This document shows positions 44,861 to 56,752 of a stretch of DNA of 64,000 nt, piece after piece. The notes beneath the pieces were generated by a model. That model was not told where the DNA came from and made no database searches. It worked only from the letters and a program-made list of their open reading frames with translations. The stretch lies in contig CM068590.1 of assembly GCA_035048485.1 (NCBI GenBank), positions 11,025,329 through 11,089,328 of the forward strand. The letters are read 5' to 3'. Made by a program: the position numbers and the translations under genes. Each line of letters begins with the position of its first letter. Position 1 is the stretch's first letter. This DNA is from Pteria penguin. Taxonomy: Eukaryota; Mollusca; Bivalvia; Pterioida; Pteriidae.

Positions 44861-45221
44861 CTACAGTGAGGTGCAGTCCTAACATAACATTATGTTATCG
44901 TCGCGTTAACGTGAAGTTTGCTTTCCTCGTGCGCTCAGGACTGCTGAGCACACGCGTTTGCGTTAACGCAGATTTCCTCGTGAACTAAATTTTGAGACTG
45001 CGTTAACGCGCTGGACTGCCGCGTTCACGCGCTTAGCTGCCGCGTGAACGTGCCTGACAGCCACGTTCGCTTGCTTACAACTTATACAGAGAAGGATATT
45101 ACTGTGTGCAGGTAGATAAATATTTAGAATTAAATAAAACGCTTACGAGTAAAGGGGTGAATTAAAAAATGTTGAATACGATTTCCGAACATTGAATATA
45201 ATGAAATATATTCTTATTTTA

Positions 45222-45258
45222 GGGTAGCAATAATAATAATAATAATAATGATAAAAAC

Positions 45259-45315
<57 letters not shown>

Positions 45316-45316
45316 T
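45222..45316. repeat. (AAT)n microsatellite
   Basis: Two AAT runs separated by about 16 bp, the second over 50 bp long. Inside the 44864-49752 element. Confidence 0.93.
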
Positions 45317-45753
45317 AAATTAACGAAAAGAATAATAACTATGATAATCATGGTATTCATATATTATGAAAAATAGCTAAATTAAAAAAAAAAAAAACAA
45401 TTATAAATACATAAACTAGAAACGAGCTCGTTGCTAAAGCAACGAGTAGGTTTCACAAGTTAAAGTCGAAGCAGCGAAGCTGAGATCTCCTACTCTAATA
45501 CAAAATTCTTTTTCACGATCCAGATATCTGATCTTTAGTGATGGTAACCACATTGCGCAATCTACTTGCAGAAATTGTAGGTAACGGCGACTTACATTAT
45601 ACACATTATACTGAAGCCTACATCGCACAATATCGACTACTCTTGACCATATATTTGAAACAAGAAACATGTAGGACAATCACACTTAGTACAATCTGCA
45701 CGTGTAACCTAGATCTTCAGTCCTTACTGCCCGCTTTATGTTGTTTATTTATT

Positions 45754-45918
45754 AACTTACGCAAGGTATTTCGCGTGTACAGATGTTTGACCTTGAATCG
45801 CTTCTCTGCTGGAATAAACAATTCTCCTCGCGATGAACTTACGCAAGTTATTTCGCGTGTACAGATGTTTGACCTTGAATCGCCACTCTGCTGGAATAAA
45901 CAATTCTCCTCGCGATGG
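45754..45918. repeat. 82-bp tandem duplication
   Basis: AACTTACGCAAGGTATTTCG to CTCCTCGCGATG is present twice with an 82-bp offset and few differences. Open frames on both strands cross it, but no protein is recognised. Confidence 0.85.
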
Positions 45919-46021
45919 CCTTTAGTAATGCCGCTTTCCCCAATATACAAAAGAAAGACTTGACAATGTCTCGTATTCCACAGGTAAAGCACTGTAACTG
46001 GCGATTAATTCACACACGTTT

Positions 46022-46396
46022 GAAGTCCTGTATAACAGCGGCGCAGTGCGAGGTATTAAGCAAGGCAAATTCACCGCGCTTCTTTAATGTGTAATGCCGA
46101 CGCTCGGAGAAGATTTCTTTATAGCCTTGTTCAGCAGTAGCTCGTAGAATGTAAATTTGCTTTTTTTTTTTTCTTTTTTTTTTGGGGGGGGGGGGGGGGT
46201 TGGTTTTTTTATTTTTTGGGGGTTTTTTTTTGTTTAAGAATTCGAATGCATAATACTTTCTCAAACTCTATTTTATAGAAAGCACTTTAAATCGCGATTG
46301 AATTAATCGCGAGTTACTGCGCCTTGTCCATGGAAGAAGTCCTATATCACAGCGGTGTCGTGCAAGGTATTAAGCAAGGCAAATTGACCGCGCTTC
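46022..46396. repeat. Duplicated block around homopolymer runs
   Basis: GAAGTCCTGTATAACAGCGG to ACCGCGCTTCT (46022-46083) recurs at 46335-46396 with a 313-bp offset. Between them are long T and G runs (46160-46230), a likely site of length variation and sequencing error. Confidence 0.75.
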
Positions 46397-47185
46397 TGAA
46401 GATATGTTTATTGCGTTGTTCATCAGTAGAGTGCCCAAAATTTGATTTTTGTTTAAGAAATCGAAATCAAAATGCTTTCTCAAACTCTTGTTTTTATAAT
46501 TTGTTCATACGACGAATAAAAAAATACTTGAAAGTTACGCAAGTAAGATATTTTTATAAAAAAATCTTTAAATTGCTCACTTTCAAATACCGGGAAACAT
46601 GTTTCATAGTAAAATCGTTACGGAAAATCGTTTCGTAATGTTTTGGAAACTAAAAGACTAAAAATAAGACAGTTTTGAACATTACGTAATTTTTAAAAAA
46701 ACTTTAAATTGAAATATAGGCCAAACTAAAAGAGATAGATAATATCGGCCGATGAAAGTTCTAAAGATATGAACCTAGAGAACATAACAGTGAAAATTTG
46801 AGAGATCTACCATTAAAACTAAAAGCTACATACGCGAAAATCGAAAAATATTAAATCTTACGTAATTCTCTTAAAACGTCGTATATTTCGAAAAATTTTT
46901 TCATTAAACGGGAGTATGTGTCTGTGAGAATGAATAGCCGAAAGATGAAATTTCAAAGTAAAGAGTCGGTAGATACCCTCATTCCCTATCATGCTACCAA
47001 TTTTCACATCTCTACCTTTTTTAATAAGCGAGCTTTAGCTGAAACCATTTCATTAAACATTAATGAACTTTATGTGACGTTGAAAGCATCACTTTAAAGG
47101 GGGTTGTCGTGTTTAAACCTAAATAACTCGAAAACGGTAAGAGTTAGCGAAAATTTGATGGCAATGTTATGCATATAAATTTTCG

Positions 47186-48480
47186 CGCAGAATCGATTGC
47201 AACAATCCCCGATTCGATAAGATGAAAATTAATGGAGTTATGACGTCATTTACAAAGTATGACGTCATTTTCAGGAATTTGGTACCATGCCAATTCCCTT
47301 TTGTCAGTCGGTAGATATTTGCATTCTCTTTTATGCTACCAAATTTCATACCTCTAGCTTTATCAATAAGCGAGACACAGGTACCTGAAGTTTTAAATTG
47401 TATTTTCAGGAAAGGCCAAACACTGAACTTTGACCGCAAATATCTCGAAAACGGTAAGAGATATCGAAATTCTGTTGCTGGTTTTTACCATTTTACTTTT
47501 TCACGCAGAATCGATTCCAACCGTCCCCGCCTCGATCCGATGAAAAATAAGGGAGTTATGACGTCATTTACAAAGTATGACGTCATTTTCAGGAATTTGG
47601 TACCATGCCAATTCCCTTTTGTCAGTCGGTAGATATTTGCATTTTCTTTTATGCTACCAAATTTCATACCTCTAGCTTTATCAATAAGCGAGACACAGGT
47701 ACCTGAAGTTTTAAATTGTATTTTCAGGAAAGGCCAAACACTGAACTTTGACCGCAAATATCTCGAAAACGGTAAGAGATATCGAAAATCTGAGACCAGA
47801 CCTTTCTCCTTTAACTACTTTTTCACGCAGAATCGATTGCAACAATCCCCGATTCGATACGATGAAAAATAAGGGAGTTATGACGTCATTTAGAAAAGTA
47901 TGACGTCATTTTCAGGAATTTGGCACCTTGCCAATTCCCTTTTGTCAGTCGGTAGATATTTGCATTCTCTTTTATGCTACCAAATTTCATACCTCTAGCT
48001 TTATCAATAAGCGAGACACAGGTACCTGAAGTTTTAAATTGTATTTTCAGGAAAGGCCAAACACTGAACTTTGACCGCAAATATCTCGAAAACGGTAAGA
48101 GATATCGAAATTCTGTTGCTATTTACCATTTTACTTTTTCACGCAGAATCGATTCCAACCGTCCCCGCCTCGATCCGATGAAAAATAAGGGAGATATGAC
48201 GTCATTTACAAAGTATGACGTCATTTTCAGGAATTTGGTTCCATGCCAAATTCCTCTTGTCAGTCGGTAGATATTCTCAATCTCTATCATGCTACCAAAT
48301 TTCACACCTCTATCTTCCTCAATAAGCGAGCTGTAGGCGAAAACATTTCATGAATAATTAATGAGTGTTGATGACGTCACAAACATCACTTTAAAGGGGG
48401 TTGTCGTGTTCAAACGCAAATAACTCGAGAACCGTAAGAGTTAGCGAAAATCTGAGAACACTTTACTGGTAGGTATTTGA
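47186..48480. repeat. ~320-bp tandem array with paired TGACGTCA palindromes
   Basis: Four units start at CGCAGAATCG (47186, 47504, 47826 and 48142; periods 318, 322 and 316). Each has TGACGTCA twice, 19 bp apart centre to centre, and TTTGGTACCATGCCAATTCC or a variant. Related but more diverged sequence flanks the array on both sides (46890-47100 and 48260-48480). Similar open frames appear in every unit on both strands only because the units are copies. Non-coding satellite-like DNA. Confidence 0.9.
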
Positions 48481-49752
48481 ACGCTCTATCGAATGGAAGA
48501 AACCCGATCAAAATCCGACTGCAAATAAAGTCGCTAGACCTTGCCAAAGATTTGATTCGAAAATTTTCAATAATTTCAAAAATATTGGCAGCATGCCATT
48601 TTTATTCTAGAGGTAGATTAAGAATGTGGAAACATGTTTAGATATAAAATTTCATGCCGATATCTCATTTAATAAGAGAGATATTAACGTATGAATATTT
48701 AATTAGATTTGATGACGTCATAGCGAATTTTCCCACGCTCATTGTGACTTTATTTATGGTCCGATTTCAAAAATTTTTCATATTCCAAATCAGACCATTA
48801 AAATCTTTCATCCTACTGTCTAAAATCTAAGATTGAAATATTTTTTTTGAAATGAAAACAATCGGGTCAAGGTCAACTTTTTCGGGGTAGAGCTACGAAA
48901 TTGACGCAGTGACATAAAATCTTGCATCTCCTTTTCTGAATCGAATGCTGAAAATTTCATTCCAATCGGACAAATAATAAGGAAGATATAGCGATTCAAA
49001 ATTTTGGCGTCGTAGGTGGCGCTGCGCGCTTATAAGCGGTAATTTAGAAAATTAAAAAAATCAAATCTTGAAAATTTAATTTCGAATCGAACACTGAAAA
49101 CAGAATAGTAATATCTTTAATAATGAGTGATTTCTGAGCCGTCACAAAAAAAAAAACGGATGAAGAATAATAATAATAATAATAAGAAAAGACAGTAGAA
49201 TAATAAAAGGTTTCACAAGTGAAACTTGTGAAACCTAATAAGAAAAAATACATAAGTAAATTATAAATAAATAAACAAATAAGAAATAATACATAATTTT
49301 ATTAATTAAAGATAAACAAATAAAATAGAATTAGAATGTAATTTTCCTGGAGTCTTTATAGTATAAACTGACGAAGTTTTTCATAAATACCTGAGTGCAT
49401 GTCTACGCAGTGATATCCATTATTGTATTACATATGGAACCCTTAATGCGGGGTGTCATTTTAACATCACATTTAATGCACATATATATGGCGACATTTG
49501 CGGTTATTTAATTAGATTCCTTTTATTTCCTCCATTCGTACCACTGTAAAGAGAATTACAAATGTAATCATGTGAACGCGCGACTGGACTGAGCGCACGC
49601 GGGAATAAATCGCGTTAACGCGAATTTCCTCCCGCGTTAACGCAAGGAGCGCAAGCGCGTCCGGTCGAGCAGTCCTAGCACGTGTGCTAAAGCAGTCCTC
49701 GTGACTGCTTTTCGCATTAACGTGAATGTTATGTTAGGACTGCACCCATCTG

Positions 49753-50385
49753 TATGATCTGTAATTTAGACTTTTATCTTAATGTTATTGCTATAACTAA
49801 ATTATACAAGCTGATCATAATTTACTTTATATACTTTACTTCATATAACTAATTAAGGTTGGCCTAATTCTTCATCTACTGTACCTCTCCCTAGCAAGGC
49901 ATGCTCTAACTTTAGCTAATCTTACCCCATCTATAGCTAATTTCCCCATCTATCAAGTCATTTTACATTCTCTTTGTATTTGTTTACTCTATGGTTTTTA
50001 TAAGATATTTGGTTGTGAATGTTAAAACATTAAGGCCTTGTTATATACTTGTTATAACCTTATGTTTTATATATCATATCTTTATATGAGTTTCATGCTG
50101 GATTTGAAGGAATAAAAATTATACTTCATCTTTGGTCAAATTTTACAGATCTAAACCCTGTTATCACCAGGTGCAACCTTCACGCACCAAAACTTGTTTG
50201 ATATTTGTCGCAAGCAGGCAAGGGATGTTGCCTCATCCCATACCCTCAAGGTCTGTTTAGCCATTGGTAGAATCGGACGTCGGTGTGGTCCACTGCTGGA
50301 GCAGTAGACGTGGGAGTGAGTACCTTAGCAACAAAACTTGTCATTTATTGCATCTCAGTTGCATCATCTGACTTTATGTCTGACC
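49753..50385. other. Between the inverted-repeat element and the gypsy-like element, no gene seen
   Basis: AT-rich up to 50150, including the 70-bp repeat at 50090-50151, then about 230 bp of balanced composition (50152-50385). The last part may be the 3' untranslated region or remnant 3' LTR of the minus-strand gypsy element, but no LTR pair can be shown. Confidence 0.35.
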
Positions 50386-50592
50386 TTACCTCCGAAATCG
50401 GCTGGCAATTTTATTTGCTGAAATGTTTTTCTTATATTTCTCATAAATAATAATCAGGACAATAAATCCCATTGCTATGATTATACAAATCCCAATATTA
50501 TGCCACTTTGATAGGGGTTCTGCTACATTAACTTCCCAAGGATTTTTAATAGTATCAATAAATTTGTCTATTGATAACGGGAATATTTTCAA
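50386..50592 (-). pseudogene. Possible third ORF (env-like) tail with membrane segment
   Basis: A 68-residue frame has a strong membrane helix (IGICIIIAMGFIVLIIIYEK) followed by a basic tail (YKK, then ASRFRR). It lies downstream of integrase in the same direction, where some Ty3/gypsy elements carry an envelope-like third gene. A membrane helix near the end with a short cytoplasmic tail would fit. The sequence between it and pol is closed in all frames, so only a remnant is left. It could equally be a chance hydrophobic frame. Confidence 0.4.
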
Positions 50593-51124
50593 GAGTAAAA
50601 TTGTTATCTACTTTTAAAATTCCTAAAGGAGGGCCCATAGAAATTGTTTTAGTGTTCGAGGCTTCCATATGTTATTTACAATGAAACTTTTACTGTCTAT
50701 TTATGCTCTACATTAGGTTGGACAGCAAGCGCAAAGAAATTTTTTGGTTGCAGTCGATCAGCTTTTGAATCATATTTAATGACCCCTTAAGTTAACTTGG
50801 CGCCGAAATCGGCCAAAGACTCCAAATCTCTCATTTGTTATTACAGAAACATATTTCAATATATATCGACTTAACTCATCAAATTACCGCGTAAGATGAA
50901 GAAAGGTTCATGTACATCGGTCCAAGAAGTTTTCGTTTCAGCTTCATTATTCGTTACTCGCATTTACTACATATGATGGGGACCGACATAATATGATTTT
51001 CTATAAAATTAAGCTCATCATTGTAATTCAGAAGTTCAAACATCTCCTTCATGTGCAATTAGCACATGCCACATTATGGTGGACAAAATTAAGCTTTAAT
51101 TAATTTAATTTATTATTAAGTTCT

Positions 51125-51700
51125 TCAATAGCACTTTATCGCGGCCTTTCCTGCGTTTTTCACTCTTCTTGCTGTTGTACTATTATGAACTTCACCTATA
51201 ACCATTTCATCATCAGTGAATTCGGGGCCTGGTTGTTCTTGGTCCGAATCCCGTACTGATTGCGATTCAGTACTCTCTTGTCTCTTTTTCCGTTGCCTTA
51301 GTCTATTACACAATTCAATTAAGGGTATGTCATCTTCACTAGATGATGAATCTCTTCGGGTTTTATATTTGTTTGCCATTTTACGTAATGGGATGTTTTT
51401 ATCGGACTCAGCAGAATGTGAATCAGATTTATAATCATCATCACTCTTTCTTCAGGAGGTACTACATGTACATAATTAGCTCTCCGGAGCCGATTATCCA
51501 TGTTATCTTTTGGTACTTCCCATTGATCTATTTTAATTGTTCAGCATGCGCTTTTTGCATGTGCCATCAAGTTGACTTTTAATTATAAAACTGACTGGTG
51601 AGGTTTGTTCTATAATTTTATAATAAGGTTTCCACCTAACATCGAATTTATTCTTCCTAGTTTGATTTTTATAATTGACAGGATCTCCTATTTGCAACGC
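51125..51700 (-). pseudogene. Gypsy-like pol, integrase C-terminal region and charged tail
   Basis: In three alternating frames the minus strand reads a GPY/F-like C-terminal segment of integrase (NYKNQT-like then WKPYYKIIEQ near 51600-51670), then DNRLRRANYVHVVPPEE, and then a charged, Ser/Glu-rich tail (51125-51379: RRDSSSSEDDIPL, then EQPGPEFTDDE). The tail has an SSSSEDD acidic patch. Frameshifts near 51490 and 51380 break it. Confidence 0.6.
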
Positions 51701-51839
51701 GTTTTGCTGTTTCTATCGACGTATTTAGCTTGATCCTTTTTAGCTTTCTTTTAATTGCGATGAACTGCTAAGAATGACTTATGCTGTATCTGTACTGCAA
51801 TTTGATGTTGATCGTCGCCGAAATATTTGCGTCGAGGTT

Positions 51840-52148
51840 TCAGAATAATGTCAAGGGGGAAACAATGTGTCTATTATAAAGTAGGGAAAAGGGCGAACAT
51901 TTGGTTGAATCACTGATGTTAAACCATATAGCTGCTAAGGTTTGTTTCAAGTATACATGCCATACTGAATGTTCATCTTTAAGATATTTTGACATGACAT
52001 CATGTAGGGTTCGATAAAATCGTTCGACCTTAGCATTACCTTGGGGATGGTAATATGATGTTGTTACGTAATGAATATTCAAAGCCTCTAAAGTCTCTCT
52101 GACAGCTTTATTTACGTTCTCTGTATCGTTGTCAGTAACCAACTGCAA
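51840..52148 (-). pseudogene. Gypsy-like pol, integrase core second half
   Basis: Codes LVTDNDTENVNKAVRETLEA, then HPQGNAKVERFYRTLHDVMS. The Asp of VTDND and the Glu of KVERF are the second and third residues of the DDE catalytic triad that joins element DNA to the host genome. The frame breaks from the first half at about 52150-52220, and ends at a stop at 51840. Confidence 0.85.
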
Positions 52149-52149
52149 T

Positions 52150-52641
52150 AGTGATCCGTATCTGGGAAATAGCTCATTAATGATTATTAAGATGTGTGAT
52201 GTTATCTACAGACTTATCTTTTACGGCAAATACTTCTGGTACCCGGAATACAAATCGACAAATGCCATTATGTATTTGTTGCCAGATAAGAAAGTGTGGT
52301 AAGGTCCTGAAATATCCATTCCAACTTTACCCCAGGGATATGGTGGAATATCTGTTTCCATGAGAGGGAGTTTAACCTTTGTCAAATTTCTAGTCTGACA
52401 CGTTACACAAGACTTAATACACTCCAGCAACCCTTGATAGAGTTTCAGCCAGTGATATTTACTCTTTATGTTATAAAAAGTGCGATCTTCGCCGAAATGG
52501 CCCAACTTATCGTGGTACTGCTTGATAACATTCATTCGCAAATGACTTGGTACGTACAGTCGCAGTGTGGGGTTGTCATTGATGTCAGATATATAATACA
52601 ATACATCTCTCACTATCACATGACGAGCTTAATCGACATTT
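52150..52641 (-). pseudogene. Gypsy-like pol, integrase zinc-binding domain and core first half
   Basis: Has the HHCC zinc-binding set, H in QYHDKLGHFGEDRT and CIKSCVTCQ about 30 residues on, followed by WGKVGMDISGPYHTF, whose Asp is the first of the DDE triad, and LYSGYQKYLP. Family and order are typical of Ty3/gypsy pol. The open part is 52221-52619. Confidence 0.87.
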
Positions 52642-52967
52642 GAAGCTTCACCATTTTTCAGCTGGTTTTTAAGTTTTAGTATGTCCGAATCTGTGTCCTG
52701 TTCGTCAGGAACATTAAAATCGTTAAGATCATTCACATTTGGTAATTTTCGTTTTCCTCCTGCACCTTGCAGCCAGCTTGGTCTCATGGTTCGAATCTAT
52801 TAGAGTTCAAAGCATTGACCTCTAGTGTGTTTCGGTGAATATCCGGTCTTTTCCAGTGTTTTCATCCGACGCATTGATAGACTCTTGAGGACAACATGAT
52901 AACAAATCGACACAAGTGTTCTCTCGACCAGCTTTAAATTCAATTTTGCAATTATAAGCCATTATAT
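52642..52967 (-). pseudogene. Gypsy-like pol linker between RNase H and integrase
   Basis: Broken frames; near 52900 an IEFKAGRENTCVDLLS piece corresponds to the end of RNase H (the segment that usually reads NVVADALSR). No intact frame. Confidence 0.6.
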
Positions 52968-53231
52968 TCATTGCCCAAAATTGAATTTTTTTATTTTCCA
53001 TAGGGGCGTCAAGAATATATTTAAGGGCTTGTGGTCTGTTTTTATGACAAAACGACTATTGTGAAGGTAACATTCTAACTTCTGTAGCGTGTAATGAAAA
53101 GTATATGCCTCTTTTTCTATCGTGGACCAGCGTGTTTGTGTATCACTGAGTTTGTGACTTAGATAATAAATTGGTTTCTCATTTATTACGTTCGGAATTG
53201 TGTCGTTAACGTCCTCACAGGGTTGTGTCAA
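52968..53231 (-). pseudogene. Gypsy-like pol, RNase H domain
   Basis: Codes KPIYYLSHKLSDTQTRWSTI, then EKEAYTFHYTLQKLECYLHN, then RFVIKTDHKPLNIF. The Glu of EKEA and the Asp of KTDHKPL are catalytic positions of RNase H, which degrades the RNA strand during reverse transcription. Ends at 52968. Confidence 0.88.
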
Positions 53232-53474
53232 ACATGTATTTGAGCATCTGGCTTGACTCCATCTCTATTAATTAGGAATCTCAAACAAGCTGTTTCCTCT
53301 TTAAAGAACGTACATTTCTTTAAGTTCAACTCCAGTTCGTGCTTTCTAAGCCTATCTTGGATATGAGCTATGTGCTCTTCCTGAGATTCAGACCAAATAA
53401 TGACGTCATCTATATAGGCAGTACTGAATTCCTCACAACCTTCAACACTATGCTCATTAATTCTTGAAATACAC
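53232..53474 (-). pseudogene. Gypsy-like pol, reverse transcriptase C-terminal half (palm with YIDD)
   Basis: Contains the AYIDDVIIWS catalytic motif (53402-53416 code YIDDV), then EEHIAHIQDRLRKHELELNL, then KKCTFF. It starts at the CAG target duplication of the CACTA element; its 5' half lies beyond that element at 57446-57947. A frameshift near 53435 separates the first few residues. Confidence 0.87.
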
Positions 53475-53514
53475 CAGCACTACTGGGTCCAAAAACCCCC
53501 GAGAATCCCGTTTT

Positions 53515-53745
53515 TCACTGCAAAACTCTGCAACACCCTGAAAAACTCTGAAAAACACTGAAGTCTGCCTGAAAAACACTGAAAAACTCTGACAGCCCTG
53601 ATAAACACTGAAAAACTCTGAAGTCTACCCTGAAAAACTCTGAAAAACACTGACGACCCTGAAAAACTCTGCAAAACTCTGAAAAACTCTGACGCCACTG
53701 AAAAACTCTGCAAAACTCTGAAAAACCCTGAAAAACACTGACACC
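53515..53745. repeat. TGAAAAACTC / TGAAAAACAC minisatellite in left arm
   Basis: About 20 copies of a 10-11 bp unit (CTGAAAAACTC, CTGCAAAACTC, CTGAAAAACAC), arranged in higher-order blocks separated by GAAGTCTGCC, GACAGCC, GACGACC and GACGCCA. The same pattern is inverted at 57215-57410. Open frames through it (VFQCFSG-like) are a by-product. Confidence 0.88.
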
Positions 53746-54267
53746 TGCTGCGATGCCCTCCGGCCGTGCGATCTATCGCGTACTTCTATACGGTCCCTTT
53801 TATAATATAAGCCCTTGAAATGGTTCGCTGTTATCTATGTATGACCTTTAATAAGTATTAAATGTGATGAATTTATAAACGGGGAATAAGTAAAAAAAGC
53901 CCGCATTTTTTTACCATTTGTCAATGACTTATTTTAACGATTTTTATAGATAAAATTACTAAGATATTGTTCCTATTCTGACTTACGTTTGTAAGATGAT
54001 CTTTACATTTGCAGTTTAATACATCACATGAATTACGTACTTAGCAAAAACAATTTTATTGACACAGGACTTTCCAGCGCGATGTCACTTGTTTTATTGA
54101 TCGACTTAAAGAAAGAAAGAAGAATGAAACAAACAAACAAACGAACGAACAAATAATCTAACTACAGCAGTAGCAATGTTACTTAACATCGTTGTTTCAT
54201 AGAGGTGCATTAAGGGAGGGGGAAATAAGTCCAAAATATAGAACAAGACATTTTAAAATTTATGTAT

Positions 54268-54450
54268 TTATGTATTTATTTATTTATTTATTTATAATAA
54301 AAGCACTATTTTTCCGTACTGTAACATTTCGGCCAGCGGCCTTCCTCGGCGGACTTCATTTATTTATTTATTTATTTTCTTATTTATTTATTATTTATCG
54401 ATTTATTTAATTATTAATTCATCTATTTATTTATAATAAGAACATTTAAC
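54268..54450. repeat. TTTA-rich low-complexity blocks, duplicated
   Basis: TTTATTTATTTATAATAA runs, followed by a CACTATTTTTCCGTAC or CATTTAACTTTTCCGTAC block, appear twice about 140 bp apart. Non-coding. Confidence 0.7.
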
Positions 54451-55487
54451 TTTTCCGTACGAAAAAAAAAATACATCAAAATAAATTTAATAAAAATAAT
54501 AAGATTTTAAAAAATCGATAGACGAAGTTTACAGAAAACGCATAGTTTTAATTGTAAACAGATAAATAAATACAGAAAAAAAAAGAAATAATTAATTCTA
54601 TATATCCCTATCAATCATTTTAATAACACATAATGATTGATGTTTATTTTTACATCTTTTCCAATCTGTGTAAAGAATCCACCCAAATATCGTTATGTTA
54701 CGACCTTAAGGCCGCTCCCCACTCTCTTTCGAGTTTAAAGGCATTCATGATTAATATTGATAAATCAATATTGCATTCTTCATAAATTAGCGGCCATTCA
54801 CCGATAAAACGCTGTGAAGTTGCGTTAATTTAATTCTACCAACCCCCCCCCCCCCTTTTTTTTTAACAGTGTCCAACTTGAGTGAACGAGCATGGCTTTG
54901 AGTATGCGTATTTCCTTCTCGCTACAGGCCGTAACGCAGCTACTTATTCAATCCGTATGTAAATTAATGGAACAGAATAGCACTTTAAATCACAGCTTTA
55001 CAAATCTCACATTTCGCATGTATTCTATAAAATGGCTATTATCAGAGGAAATGCGGAAGAAATTGAACTTAAATAATTGATGTAGTTTAGTTTATGATAT
55101 AAAAATAAGTAAATGATCGTGTGTAAAACAAATTATTTCACTTATGAAGTCACTGTTAAAATGACACTTTAATTTTGCCAAAAACACAAAATTAACATTG
55201 AAATGTATCAACTGGATATGTTTCAACCTGTTACTAAATATGTTTTGTCCCCTCATACATATTAAGGTACTGTTAATTACGATTCCCAATTTACAGCATG
55301 ATAGGTAACAAACTACCGGTATATGAGTTTACGAGCGATATTTACCGGGTTAAACAACCGGATGTTTATTACGTAATAGAGTACTGATGACATGTAGAAT
55401 AAAGGTAAAAAAACAAAGACTCGGATTAAAATAAAGCAATTTCAGATTCCATGCGTGTGCCGTTACTTTCTAATGAAGATATTCTAG

Positions 55488-55493
<6 letters not shown>

Positions 55494-55561
<68 letters not shown>
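55494..55561. repeat. (TA)n microsatellite
   Basis: An uninterrupted TA run of about 33 units, followed by purine- and G-rich sequence. Inside the CACTA element. Confidence 0.95.
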
Positions 55562-55562
<1 letters not shown>

Positions 55563-55806
55563 AGAGAAGGGGCGTGTGTGGGTTGGGGGGGGGGTGGTCT
55601 CAATTTAAATATACTATATGATTTAAACATCCTACTCGACAATTTACGATTTGGATCCATAGGTTGGGGCAGATCGAGGTTTCTGCTCTAAATATGACAC
55701 CGTTTACTTGAATTTATATGTCATTTTGAAAATAAAGGTCAAATACTTTGCTAGTTTTGACAGGACAGGGTATTTTTATGTAAGACTTCTATGTCCCAGT
55801 CAACAG

Positions 55807-56138
55807 GGCGAGCGCCCTTGTATTCGCCATTGCTATACATGACCCTTACTGGATACATTGTTACAATACGTAATAAGGGAGATACTGTTCATAGGCGGAT
55901 CTAGAAATTTTTGAAAGAAAAAAAGGGGAGGGGGAGGGCACAGTCACCCATTGAAAGGGGAGGGTGCTGTTAGGCGAGCGCCCTTGTATTCGCCATTGCT
56001 ATACATGACCCTTACTGGATACATTGTTACAATACGTAATAGGCGGGCGGATCTAGAAATTTTTGAAAGAAAAAGGGGGGGGGAGGGCACAGTCTCCCAT
56101 TGAAAAGGGCCGGGAGGGGGGGGGGGGGTGCTGTTAGA
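55807..56138. repeat. 166-bp tandem duplication
   Basis: GCGAGCGCCCTTGTATTCGC to GGGTGCTGTTAG repeats with a 166-bp offset; the copies differ mainly in length of G-runs and a 10-bp segment. Confidence 0.88.
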
Positions 56139-56705
56139 TAAAATCATTTTATTGTATAGAGTTACATGATGTAGATTAAGTAGGTACTGATATAAGAAAC
56201 GGCAGATACCGTGTTACACTGATATATTGAAACTTATTTGATGCTATTTCAAGCAACATTATTGAATACCGAGAGAATATTTAATCACTGAAATGTTTTA
56301 TAGGACAAAATTTACGTATGTCATTCGAATGAAAGAGCAACACGTAGACACGTAAAATTTTCAGTTAAAGAAAGTTATTGTCCTCTGAACTTTGTTATAT
56401 TACGCTGTTATAATAAATCAAAGGTTAAATTTGTATATCTTAATTTTGTGTGAAAAGTATTGATAGAGAAAAAAGTATTGCGTGTGTGTGTGTGAGAAGG
56501 GGTGGGGGTGTTTAAACCTAAAGGTCGTCACATGAAAATATATGGGTATAGTCTCTATAAATGTTGCAACAGAATTGGAATAGAATGCATTGTGTTATTT
56601 CAAAATGAATGACAAGCGATTTTCTTTGTGGTCGATTTGCTGTCAGTACTGGTGTATTAAATTCGCTTTTCGTATAAAATTTATAGGTACTGGTCACATT
56701 CAAAT

Positions 56706-56745
<40 letters not shown>

Positions 56746-56752
56746 TTCATTT
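56706..56752. repeat. (TTTA)n microsatellite
   Basis: About 11 TTTA units. The matching place in the second CACTA copy (near 63630) holds a shorter inverse run. Confidence 0.93.

Larger units (their letters stand above)
44864..49752. mobile_element. 4.9-kb inverted-repeat DNA element with TA flanks
   Basis: The left end CAGTGAGGTGCAGTCCTAAC and the right end are reverse complements apart from a short indel-like difference at the tip (CAGTGAGG against CAGATGGG). Match is good through GGTGCAGTCCTAACATAACA. Both 200-bp arms are GC-rich and full of GCGTTAACGC-type palindromes, opposite to the AT-rich interior. TA lies on both outer sides (44862-44863 and 49753-49754). CAGT ends with TA target sites suggest the Tc1/mariner group, but no transposase is visible and the size is unusual. 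Confidence 0.65.

Noticed and set aside
45538..45963. 141-residue plus-strand open frame in the 4.9-kb element
   Set aside because: It consists mainly of an 82-bp tandem duplication and has overlapping open frames on the other strand; no protein character.
47167..48305. Repeated similar open frames on both strands
   Set aside because: They are copies of the same satellite unit, with equal open frames on both strands and no start context.
44203..50151. Two LTRs of one element around the 4.9-kb inverted-repeat element
   Set aside because: Only about 70 bp match, flanks differ, there is no pol between them, and the inverted-repeat element has its own borders.
53480..53713. Open frame with repeated phenylalanine/serine pattern (also 57245-57481)
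   Set aside because: It is a translation of the TGAAAAACTC minisatellite in the CACTA arms.
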